8,796 nucleotides of DNA from Bacteroidales bacterium. Lineage in GTDB: Bacteria; Bacteroidota; Bacteroidia; Bacteroidales; Dysgonomonadaceae. The stretch lies in NCBI GenBank assembly GCA_012799155.1, contig JAAZLV010000050.1:1-8796 (forward strand). Direction: 5' to 3'. Positions 1 through 5,822 of the stretch are shown piece by piece. The notes beneath the pieces were generated by a model. The model saw only the letters and a program-made list of their open reading frames with translations. It had not been told where the DNA came from and searched no databases. A program made the translations under genes and the position numbers. The first letter of the stretch is position 1; the number at the start of each line of letters is the position of its first letter.

Positions 1-1229
1 GTCAGACCCACATATACCAATATGTAGGTTAACAGGATGAAAAATGAACTTCTGATAAGTTGTGATCGTTCAGACAACTCCTTGAGCATAAAGATGGAAA
101 CCATTGCAACCAACATCTGTATTACGATGAACTCAAAGGGGTATGGTACCATCAACGAGCTGAGAATGACGGTGATGAGGCTGGAAAAGAGTGCTGTGCG
201 TGAGTCGATAAAGGTGCGGATGAGAATGGTGACGATGGCGTAAGGGATAATGAATACGCTGAAGAGCTCAAAACGCACCGTCACTGCGGTGAGTAACAGA
301 AAAATCACAATCAGCAACACCATGAAGACTACATGCTTGCGGTTGCGATATTCATTGGGTCGGAAAAAGAGAAGGTACATGTAAAATGATCCGAACATCA
401 GCAGGATCAGCATCAGTTGCCCTATAATTATTCCGCTGCTTTTACCGGCACCACCACTGCGTTCCTCGGTAACACGCTTCAATGAAGAGAGGATATTGTA
501 TGTGTGGTCATCTACAATTTCGCCCTGGTCAATGATTCGCTGTCCCTGCTGCACCATACCACGGCTGATGTCTATCTGTTGTATAAACTCATTTTCTGCT
601 TTCTCTGAAGTGGCGGCATCGAAGATGATGTTCTCCCTAATATAGTCATTGATATCAGCAGATCTCAATAGTTCGATATCCATCGATTCTGGAAAATCAT
701 CCAATACTTTTTCATAAGCGGACCGGATGGTGAAGAATGATTCTATATTTCTAGATTCTGCCATATTCCCTTCCTTGAGGCGCAGTCCTCCTGTTACAGA
801 TGCCGCAATGCGGTCATAATCCTCGGAACGCATGATGCCTTCGTCATATACTTCCAGTAATTTTTTACGGATGTAGAGCTTGTAGTCAGCCGGCAGCCCT
901 GACAATCTCTCTTTCAGGTTAACGTCGGCATCGAAATCGGCCAAGGCATTCTTCTGAACATTGTCGTCAGTCTCAAAATAGGGTTCGTAATATTGCAGAA
1001 GGCTGTCCTGTTCAGCCTGAAGTTGTTCAGATGTCTTGTATATCGGGAAATCGAAAGGAGCCATCAGCAACCCATATTGCCATGGTCTTCCCTCGTTGAA
1101 TGAGTACTTGAAGCTGCCCTGTCGGGGGAAGAGGTAAGTTACGAGCAGAACCGCAATGACGAAGACCAGCGGCACAAAAACGCGTGTCCGGATCTTTATT
1201 TTTTTCTTCTTCGATGGGTTTTGATGCAT
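1..1229 (-). CDS. 7TM-HD (HDIG) membrane phosphohydrolase, PgpH-type, partial (C-terminus outside window)
   Basis: 409 codons are read from ATG at 1229 and stay open to the left edge, so the HD domain itself lies outside. Residues 6-16 are a basic cytoplasmic tail (KKKKIKIRTR). A first membrane helix spans about 17-34, followed by a large non-membrane region, 35-262. The end of that region (IDISRGMVQQGQRIIDQGEIV, 219-239, with G-x-x-V-x-x-G-x-x-I-I-x-x-G spacing) is typical of the extracellular 7TMR-HDED domain. From about 265 a run of hydrophobic helices begins (265-288, 298-317, 321-340, 346-361, 366-383, 393 to edge), matching the 7TMR-HD membrane block. In this family the missing C-terminal HD domain hydrolyses cyclic di-AMP (PgpH of Listeria), so a cyclic dinucleotide phosphodiesterase is likely but inferred here. 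No convincing promoter was found; imperfect -7-like sequences lie at about 1265-1280 on the minus strand. It is divergent from the Stealth gene at 1433. Confidence 0.88.
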   Translation of the reverse strand, partial: MHQNPSKKKKIKIRTRVFVPLVFVIAVLLVTYLFPRQGSFKYSFNEGRPWQYGLLMAPFDFPIYKTSEQLQAEQDSLLQYYEPYFETDDNVQKNALADFDADVNLKERLSGLPADYKLYIRKKLLEVYDEGIMRSEDYDRIAASVTGGLRLKEGNMAESRNIESFFTIRSAYEKVLDDFPESMDIELLRSADINDYIRENIIFDAATSEKAENEFIQQIDISRGMVQQGQRIIDQGEIVDDHTYNILSSLKRVTEERSGGAGKSSGIIIGQLMLILLMFGSFYMYLLFFRPNEYRNRKHVVFMVLLIVIFLLLTAVTVRFELFSVFIIPYAIVTILIRTFIDSRTALFSSLITVILSSLMVPYPFEFIVIQMLVAMVSIFMLKELSERSQLIRSSFFILLTYILVYVGL

Positions 1230-1361
1230 ACCTCAGACGATTGGATATAGTTCAATTCCTTTAAACAAATAAGCAAATGAAAAGTTTGTTCAGCAGGACA
1301 TTTCCTGCGATATCAGCAACAATATGATCGAGCGAACTTTTTTCAGCTCAAATTAATCAAT

Positions 1362-1369
1362 TACTTTTG
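1362..1369 (+). promoter_or_regulatory. Candidate Bacteroidetes -7 promoter element for the first Stealth gene
   Basis: TACTTTTG matches the TAnnTTTG -7 consensus of the Bacteroidetes housekeeping sigma factor. A T-rich stretch ending TTTC (1338-1344) lies 17 bp upstream where a TTTG -33 element would be expected. Transcription would start near 1376 and leave a 5' UTR of roughly 57 nt. There is no Shine-Dalgarno sequence before the ATG at 1433, but an A8 run at 1412-1419 is present, as is common in this phylum. Confidence 0.55.
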
Positions 1370-1405
1370 CAACGGATTTGAATTGTTCTCATGCTGAGAA
1401 GATAG

Positions 1406-1426
1406 ATGGCGAAAAAAAATAATTGA
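1406..1426 (+). other. Possible six-codon upstream mini-ORF (MAKKNN) in the 5' UTR
   Basis: ATG at 1406 opens a reading frame of six codons that ends in TGA at 1424-1426, six bases before the Stealth gene ATG at 1433 and in the same frame. It lies downstream of the predicted transcription start and contains the A8 run. It could act as a leader or re-initiation peptide, or simply be a chance ATG. Nothing shows that it is translated. Confidence 0.2.
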
Positions 1427-1432
1427 TTAGCT

Positions 1433-2398
1433 ATGGAGGAGCGTATCGAGCATTCTGAAATTGATCTGGTTTATATGTGGGTTGATGGCAATGATCCACT
1501 CTGGATTGCCAAAAAACAACAGGTTACAGGGATGGTGAGTGATCAATCGGAAGAAAATAACAGGGGACGATACATCAACAATGATGAACTAAGGTATTCT
1601 TTGCGCTCAGCAGAGCTGAATGTTCCCTGGATCAGAAAAATCTTTATCGTAACAGATAACCAGTCTCCTGACTGGCTGGTGAGAGATCATCCTAAAATCG
1701 AGGTAGTGGATCATACCGAGATACTTCCCCCAGAGGCGCTTCCATGTTTCAATTCGAGCGTAATCGAATATTTCATTCACAGGATTCCGGGACTGGGTGA
1801 GTGTTTCTTGTTGGCGAATGATGATATTTTCTTCAATAAACCTCTGAAACCTTCTTTTTTCTTTGATTCCAATGGTTTACCCTATGTGCGACTGAAAAGA
1901 AAATTGTTGGGCCGATGGCACTACACGGTGAAAAAGCTATTTCGGAAACGATTGGGGCAGTACATCTCCAAGGTACTTGAAGGTGCTACCATGGTACATC
2001 ATCAATTTGGGAAGTTTTATTCTGGAGTTCCACATCACAACGTAGACGCATATCGAAGGGATGATTACCGCTATGCTGCTGAACATGTTTTCAGTGACAG
2101 GGTTAAGGCATCACAGGGTAATCATGTCAGGAAGTATGGTGATTTGCATCGATCCGCTTTCTCCTATTATCTATTGGCTACCGATAAGGCACATCTGAGA
2201 TATGTAAATCGTCGAGAATCAATGAGACTGAATGTTCACAAGCAACATTTCATGGAACGGTTGATGTGTTACAACCCCCCCCTGTTTTGTTTGAACGACA
2301 GCCAACGTGTTTCTGATGCTGATCGTGAGGCAATAAAGCCATTCCTGGAATTACTCTTCCCTCGAAAATCATCGTTTGAAAAAACAAACGATGAGTGA
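1433..2398 (+). CDS. Stealth-family sugar-phosphate transferase (capsular polysaccharide phosphotransferase type), copy 1
   Basis: A complete 321-residue protein with the Stealth conserved regions in order. CR1 is DLVYMWVDGNDPLW (11-24). CR2 covers about 46-150, with LRYSLRSAE, VPWIRKIFIVTD, HPKIEVVDH, FNSSVIEYFIHRIPGL (107-121) and NDD at 129-131. A CR3-like stretch, PHHNVDAYRRD, is at 200-210, and the short CR4 motif FCLNDS at 285-290. Family members (meningococcal SacB/XcbA type, and the related eukaryotic GlcNAc-1-phosphotransferase) move a sugar-1-phosphate from a nucleotide sugar to a glycan, forming phosphodiester links in surface polysaccharide. The sugar is not predictable. No signal peptide or membrane helix is seen, so it probably acts at the cytoplasmic side of the membrane. 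ATG 1433 is the only start placing CR1 near the N-terminus, because TGA at 1424 blocks extension. It has its own promoter and converges on a second Stealth gene. A C8 tract (2275-2282) lies in codons 281-284. Confidence 0.9.
   Translation: MEERIEHSEIDLVYMWVDGNDPLWIAKKQQVTGMVSDQSEENNRGRYINNDELRYSLRSAELNVPWIRKIFIVTDNQSPDWLVRDHPKIEVVDHTEILPPEALPCFNSSVIEYFIHRIPGLGECFLLANDDIFFNKPLKPSFFFDSNGLPYVRLKRKLLGRWHYTVKKLFRKRLGQYISKVLEGATMVHHQFGKFYSGVPHHNVDAYRRDDYRYAAEHVFSDRVKASQGNHVRKYGDLHRSAFSYYLLATDKAHLRYVNRRESMRLNVHKQHFMERLMCYNPPLFCLNDSQRVSDADREAIKPFLELLFPRKSSFEKTNDE
2275..2282 (+). repeat. C8 homopolymer inside the Stealth copy 1 coding region
   Basis: Eight consecutive C span the last base of an AAC codon, two CCC codons and the first base of CTG (N281-L284). 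Gain of one C would lead to a TGA about a dozen codons downstream, and loss of one C to a TGA within about four codons. Either change removes CR4 and the C-terminus. This is the layout of a contingency tract, but a single sequence cannot show that its length varies. Confidence 0.6.
2369..2394. terminator. Perfect 10-bp hairpin at the convergent junction, likely bidirectional terminator
   Basis: TCATCGTTTG (2369-2378), loop AAAAAA, and CAAACGATGA (2385-2394) form a perfect stem. It lies within the last codons of Stealth copy 1 and starts 8 bases past the stop codon of the convergent copy 2. Minus-strand transcription from gltX and copy 2 meets it just after the stop, and plus-strand transcription of copy 1 meets it just before the stop. 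No U-run follows the stem on either strand, so it is not a classical intrinsic terminator. Termination is inferred from its position and symmetry. Confidence 0.5.
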
Positions 2399-2401
2399 CC
2401 G

Positions 2402-3394
2402 TTACAGTTCAAAGTTCGATTTCTCCGGCAGAATGGTCTGAAATGCCTTATTCAGTTGCTCCATCACCGCATTGTAATTGCGGATGTGTCCATTGTCGTT
2501 CAGGCAGATCAGCTTGTATCGCTGTTCCTCAATTGCCTTAATAGCCTGTTTCGATTTGAGAATCAGCGGAAACATCTTGGTGTCACTGTAGGTGTTGTAG
2601 GGATTGAAGTTGGAACGGCATATCTGCCAGGTGCGGAACAGTTCAGGGGTATAATCACTTGTGTTCCGGAACCGGTTCACCGAGACGGCCGTCAGGTGCT
2701 CTCCGGCATAATCCCACACCTCATTGAAAGTCGATTTCAGGAAGGGTTGTGCATTGTGCGGGGTGATGAGGGTGATAAACTTTCCATAGGGCTGCAACAG
2801 ACGGGTCAGTCTGCTTCTTTTCCCGTAGGAGGGGTGAAACCATTTGTCATGGTCACGTGACAGAACCTCTCGTTTGTCGAATCGTTCGTTGATCAGCCGG
2901 ATATTGTTTTTAAGGGTCTTCGACCAAAGGCCAATACCGGAATTGTGTCGGAATGCTGCAATATCGTTTGGCAAGCCATTGGTGAAGAAACGTTCCTGCG
3001 TAAGGTGGTTTATGATGAAAAAATCGTCATTAAAATAGACAAAGTGCTCTGCAAGATCAGGTATCCGATGTATATAGCTCTCGATCAGTGTTGAGTTGAA
3101 TACTGGCAGATATTGTGAGGGAATATAATCTGAATGATTCACCAACTGTAGTTTAGGGTGGTCGATGTTCAGCCATTCCGGTTTTTGGCCACACGTGACA
3201 AAATGTACTTTGCGTACCCATGGTGCGAATTTTTCCAACCCCCTGAACCAGTATCTCAGAAGGCCATGGTCCCGAAAACGAGCCTCTGTCATCTCATTCT
3301 TCAGGTTGTCTATCTTGCCGGAGTGTTTCGCAAAATCAGCTTTCCATTTTGGGTCATCCATGTCCACCCAAGTGACTACAAAATCAATTTCCAT
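2402..3394 (-). CDS. Stealth-family sugar-phosphate transferase, copy 2
   Basis: A complete 330-residue protein with the same conserved regions as its convergent neighbour. CR1 is IDFVVTWVDMDDPKW (3-17). CR2 is about 38-150, with RFRDHGLLRYWFRGLEKF, APWVRKVHFVT, HPKLQLVNH, FNSTLIESYIHRIPDL (99-114) and NDDFF at 122-126. A CR3-like TPHNAQPF is at 211-218 and CR4 ICLNDN at 296-301. Its role should be transfer of a sugar-1-phosphate to a surface glycan, with substrate unknown. It differs from copy 1 in much of the sequence between motifs, so this is not a recent duplication. No membrane segment is evident. The start at 3394 puts CR1 at residue 3. It lies 28 bp downstream of gltX on the same strand with no recognisable promoter in the gap, so readthrough from gltX is the simplest way to express it. 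Confidence 0.9.
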   Translation of the reverse strand: MEIDFVVTWVDMDDPKWKADFAKHSGKIDNLKNEMTEARFRDHGLLRYWFRGLEKFAPWVRKVHFVTCGQKPEWLNIDHPKLQLVNHSDYIPSQYLPVFNSTLIESYIHRIPDLAEHFVYFNDDFFIINHLTQERFFTNGLPNDIAAFRHNSGIGLWSKTLKNNIRLINERFDKREVLSRDHDKWFHPSYGKRSRLTRLLQPYGKFITLITPHNAQPFLKSTFNEVWDYAGEHLTAVSVNRFRNTSDYTPELFRTWQICRSNFNPYNTYSDTKMFPLILKSKQAIKAIEEQRYKLICLNDNGHIRNYNAVMEQLNKAFQTILPEKSNFEL

Positions 3395-3422
3395 CCTATT
3401 TGCAATTTAAATGTCCCGATCT

Positions 3423-4937
3423 CTATGAAATATTCTCCACTGCCAGGCGAAGCCTGCGAACGGTCTCATCTTTACCGATCAGTTCCGTTATCAGGAACAT
3501 ATGAGGTCCTTTTCCGGCGCCTACAACCGCTAAACGGAAAGCGTTCATCACATTTCCAGTATGGTAGTTGTTACGCTGGATCCAATCCATTACAACTGAT
3601 TCCTGTGCATCTGCTGAGAAGTCATCCATCGTCTCGAGCATAGTTGCCAACTCTATCATCTGTCCAGGTGTCTCCTCTTTCCATCGTTTGCGCACCGTTT
3701 TCTCATCGTAGCTCAGGGGTGCCTCAAAAAAATAGGATGACTGATCCCATAACTCATGTGCGAAGTGAATTCGCTCTTTCACAATTCCAGCCACACGTTC
3801 TACCATCTCCTTGGGAGCATCGATACCTCGCTGATATAGATCGGTCATGAAGGTCTCTGCCAACAAGTTGTCGGGCATGGTAAGAATGTATTGGTGGTTG
3901 AACCATTTTGCTTTCTCCTGATCGAAGCGGGCACCACTCTTGCTACAGCGTTCAAACGTGAAGGCACTTGTAAGCTCCTCGAGAGAGAAAATTTCCTGCT
4001 CCGTGCCGGGATTCCATCCGAGAAATGCAAGGAAGTTAATTACCGCTTCGGGTAGATAGCCACTTTCGCGAAATCCTGAGGAGCGGTCGCCGCTGTTAGG
4101 GTCTTGCCACTCGATTGGAAATACGGGGAAGCCGAGGCGATCACCGTCACGTTTACTCAGTTTGCCATTGCCCTCCGGTTTAAGCAACAGAGGCAGATGC
4201 GCGAAGAGGGGCATGCTTTCTTCCCAACCGAGACTCCGGTAAAGCCATACGTGTAAAGGTGCAGATGGGAGCCACTCCTCACCACGAATCACATGTGTGA
4301 TTTTCATCAGGTGGTCGTCAACCACGTTGGCCAGGTGGTAAGTGGGTAGCTCATCTGCCGACTTGTAAATCACCTTGTCGTCAAGTACCGATGAGTTGAT
4401 CACTACTCTACCGCGAATCAGGTCGTTCACAACAATCTCGTGACCCGGTTCGATTTTGATGCGTACCACATGTTGTGCCTTGTTTTGGATCAGGTAGTCG
4501 GTTTCTTCTTTGGTAAGTGTGAGGCTGTTGCGCATCTGCATGCGGGTGGAGGCATCATACTGGAAGTTCTCTTTTTCTGAACGATGTAATTCAAGTTCTT
4601 CTGGTGTATCAAAAGCAATATAAGCCGAGCCTTCTTCCAGAAGCCTGTGTACATGCTCCTTATATATCTCCTTTCTTTGTGACTGTTTGTAGGGTCCGTA
4701 ATCACCTCCCTGCCGCGGACTTTCATCGAAAGAGAGTCCCAACCAGTCGAAAGTCTCCTGGATATACTCCTCGGCACCTTCTACAAAACGTGTAGTGTCT
4801 GTATCTTCAATGCGTAGGATGAAGGAGCCTCCCTGTTGTCGTGCGAACAGGTAGTTGTAGAGGGCAGTACGAACACCGCCAATATGTAATGGCCCGGTTG
4901 GGCTGGGAGCAAAACGTACTCTTGGATTTTGTTGCAT
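3423..4937 (-). CDS. gltX: Glutamyl-tRNA synthetase
   Basis: Cytoplasmic class I aminoacyl-tRNA synthetase that attaches glutamate to tRNA-Glu using ATP; 504 residues from the start chosen here. The N-terminus [16 protein letters not shown] (6-21) contains the HIGH-type motif as HIGG (18-21), and KLSKR (259-263) is the KMSKS-type motif. Between them lie EDTD ([10 protein letters not shown], 42-51) and the [15 protein letters not shown] segment that binds the adenylate and acceptor end. The helical anticodon-binding region fills the C-terminus. The E. coli zinc-site cysteines are absent ([11 protein letters not shown] at 106-116), as I recall is normal in Bacteroidetes. Start choice: an in-frame GTG at 4949 would add four residues (MKIK). 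ATG 4937 is preferred because it is preceded by an A-rich stretch and gives the usual short N-terminus. It is transcribed from a likely promoter at 5036-5043, with a Stealth gene 28 bp downstream. Confidence 0.97.
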   Translation of the reverse strand: MQQNPRVRFAPSPTGPLHIGGVRTALYNYLFARQQGGSFILRIEDTDTTRFVEGAEEYIQETFDWLGLSFDESPRQGGDYGPYKQSQRKEIYKEHVHRLLEEGSAYIAFDTPEELELHRSEKENFQYDASTRMQMRNSLTLTKEETDYLIQNKAQHVVRIKIEPGHEIVVNDLIRGRVVINSSVLDDKVIYKSADELPTYHLANVVDDHLMKITHVIRGEEWLPSAPLHVWLYRSLGWEESMPLFAHLPLLLKPEGNGKLSKRDGDRLGFPVFPIEWQDPNSGDRSSGFRESGYLPEAVINFLAFLGWNPGTEQEIFSLEELTSAFTFERCSKSGARFDQEKAKWFNHQYILTMPDNLLAETFMTDLYQRGIDAPKEMVERVAGIVKERIHFAHELWDQSSYFFEAPLSYDEKTVRKRWKEETPGQMIELATMLETMDDFSADAQESVVMDWIQRNNYHTGNVMNAFRLAVVGAGKGPHMFLITELIGKDETVRRLRLAVENIS

Positions 4938-5035
4938 CTTTATTTTCACTCTTTTGTTGATCCCGACAACCGCTAATCAGTGAGGGTTGGTGTGTAGGGT
5001 GTTAGTATTAAAACCTTTGTTTTTTTTACAATCTG

Positions 5036-5043
5036 CAAAGATA
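5036..5043 (-). promoter_or_regulatory. Candidate -7 promoter element for gltX
   Basis: On the minus strand this reads TATCTTTG, a match to TAnnTTTG. No good -33 TTTG is found about 19 bp upstream (the sequence there is TGAA/CTGA), so the call rests on the -7 box and its position. Transcription would begin near 5029, giving a 5' UTR of about 90 nt to ATG 4937. That UTR includes an A8 run (T5020-5027 on the plus strand). The rest of the 231-bp gap (4950-5180) shows no gene or structured RNA that I recognise. Confidence 0.5.
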
Positions 5044-5156
5044 GGGAAAAAGGTCCGGTCATTCAGCTTCTATTGCGTCAAAAATGCGTAGCCTATTAAC
5101 TGAAAGCAATTTCTGGATAACCAATCAACTTTTCTCCTATCACTGCGAACCATCAG

Positions 5157-5183
5157 TCACGAGTTATGATTCATCGTGAATCA
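5157..5183 (-). terminator. Weak hairpin at the end of the dapB-lepB-WbqC operon
   Basis: TGATTCA (5167-5173) and TGAATCA (5177-5183) form a 7-bp stem with a 3-base loop that covers the stop codon of the WbqC-family gene. A competing 6-bp pairing, TCACGA (5157-5162) with TCGTGA (5174-5179), uses part of the same bases. No U-tract follows on the minus strand. It is a plausible transcript end by position, but the stem is short and AT-rich. Confidence 0.25.
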
Positions 5184-5822
5184 GTCTGTATCCATCTTTT
5201 TGAGAATCAGCCGTGTTTCGTTTCCCATGTTGAATAGTAGGTCTATGATACTCAGGTCAGGCATCAACCCATTTTTATCGGCAAATACCTGGTAGTAATG
5301 AGGTATCTGGAACGGAGCACATCTTTTTGGATGAATAAGCTCCCTGAAATCCTGCATATTATTCGGAGTTTCAGCTATGTATGCTGAGGTGTAGGAAACA
5401 GTAGTTTCAATACCTATTAAACGACCTGTCAGATGACGTAATCCTTCATTAAAATCATGCAGAAAAGTGAATCTCTTCTCATAAAAGGGGCGATATTCAT
5501 CTTCATAATATTGAAAGAACGGTGTGGAGCGGTATGCCGACAAGATTGCGTTCCAATGCAGATGCTGCCAATTGCCATGGTCGGCAATCCGAATGTCACG
5601 CATGATGCTCCTGTTACCGGTGGTTTTTTCTACCGGAATGCTAAGGGGAAGGATCCCGTTGGCACCAGCAATGTGACAACGGTTTCGATAGCTCTGTTTT
5701 TGATAGTGATCGCAGACCTCAATTGTTACCTGCTCAGCATTGAAAAGCAGTGCATAGTAGGTGACGGGTGCAAGATAGCAGGAGGAGAGTAGCACCGTTT
5801 GATGTGCAACTCCACTGCTCAT
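5181..5822 (-). CDS. WbqC-family protein
   Basis: A complete 213-residue protein resembling the WbqC-like family (named after an O-antigen cluster gene; biochemical function not established). Recognisable features are SSCYLAPVTYYALL (13-26), the HYQKQSYRNRCHIAGANG stretch (39-56) followed by LSIPV (60-64), NWQHLHWNAILSAYRSTPFFQYY (84-106), and the C-terminal YQVF plus LSIIDLLFNMGNE (190-202). It has no signal peptide or membrane segment and should be cytoplasmic. The start codon overlaps the lepB stop as ATGA (5819-5822), so translation is coupled to lepB. No nearer in-frame Met gives the conserved N-terminus. Placement after lepB is, from memory, common in Bacteroidales and suggests a cell-envelope role, but that is inference from neighbourhood and family name only. 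Confidence 0.85.
   Translation of the reverse strand: MSSGVAHQTVLLSSCYLAPVTYYALLFNAEQVTIEVCDHYQKQSYRNRCHIAGANGILPLSIPVEKTTGNRSIMRDIRIADHGNWQHLHWNAILSAYRSTPFFQYYEDEYRPFYEKRFTFLHDFNEGLRHLTGRLIGIETTVSYTSAYIAETPNNMQDFRELIHPKRCAPFQIPHYYQVFADKNGLMPDLSIIDLLFNMGNETRLILKKMDTD

Larger units (their letters stand above)
1354..1429. repeat. 10-bp inverted repeat flanking the promoter and 5' UTR of the first Stealth gene
   Basis: The left arm TAATCAATTA (1354-1363) and right arm TAATTGATTA (1420-1429) are perfect reverse complements, 56 bp apart. The left arm overlaps the first two bases of the candidate -7 element at 1362-1369, and the right arm ends 3 bp before the start codon at 1433. An AGCT also lies outside each arm (1345-1348 and 1429-1432), but at different distances. 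It could be a two-site operator or a long-range mRNA hairpin that hides the start. The region is AT-rich, so chance is a real alternative. Confidence 0.4.

Noticed and set aside
37..243. Small plus-strand open frame of 68 codons
   Set aside because: It lies antisense to the well-supported 7TM-HD gene and has no family resemblance.
1293..1308. GCAGGA-CATT-TCCTGC inverted repeat between the divergent genes
   Set aside because: The stem has only 6 bp and no U-run, and it lies upstream of both promoters; not distinguishable from chance.
2456..3643. Several plus-strand open frames between these positions
   Set aside because: All are antisense to Stealth copy 2 and gltX, whose protein motifs are unambiguous; the plus-strand translations show no recognisable domain.
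5020..5027. T8 run as a plus-strand terminator tail
   Set aside because: No plus-strand gene ends nearby and no stem precedes it; on the minus strand it is simply an A-run in the gltX leader.
4950..5180. Searched by eye for a tRNA, riboswitch or T-box upstream of gltX
   Set aside because: No cloverleaf, T-box motif or other conserved RNA element could be recognised.
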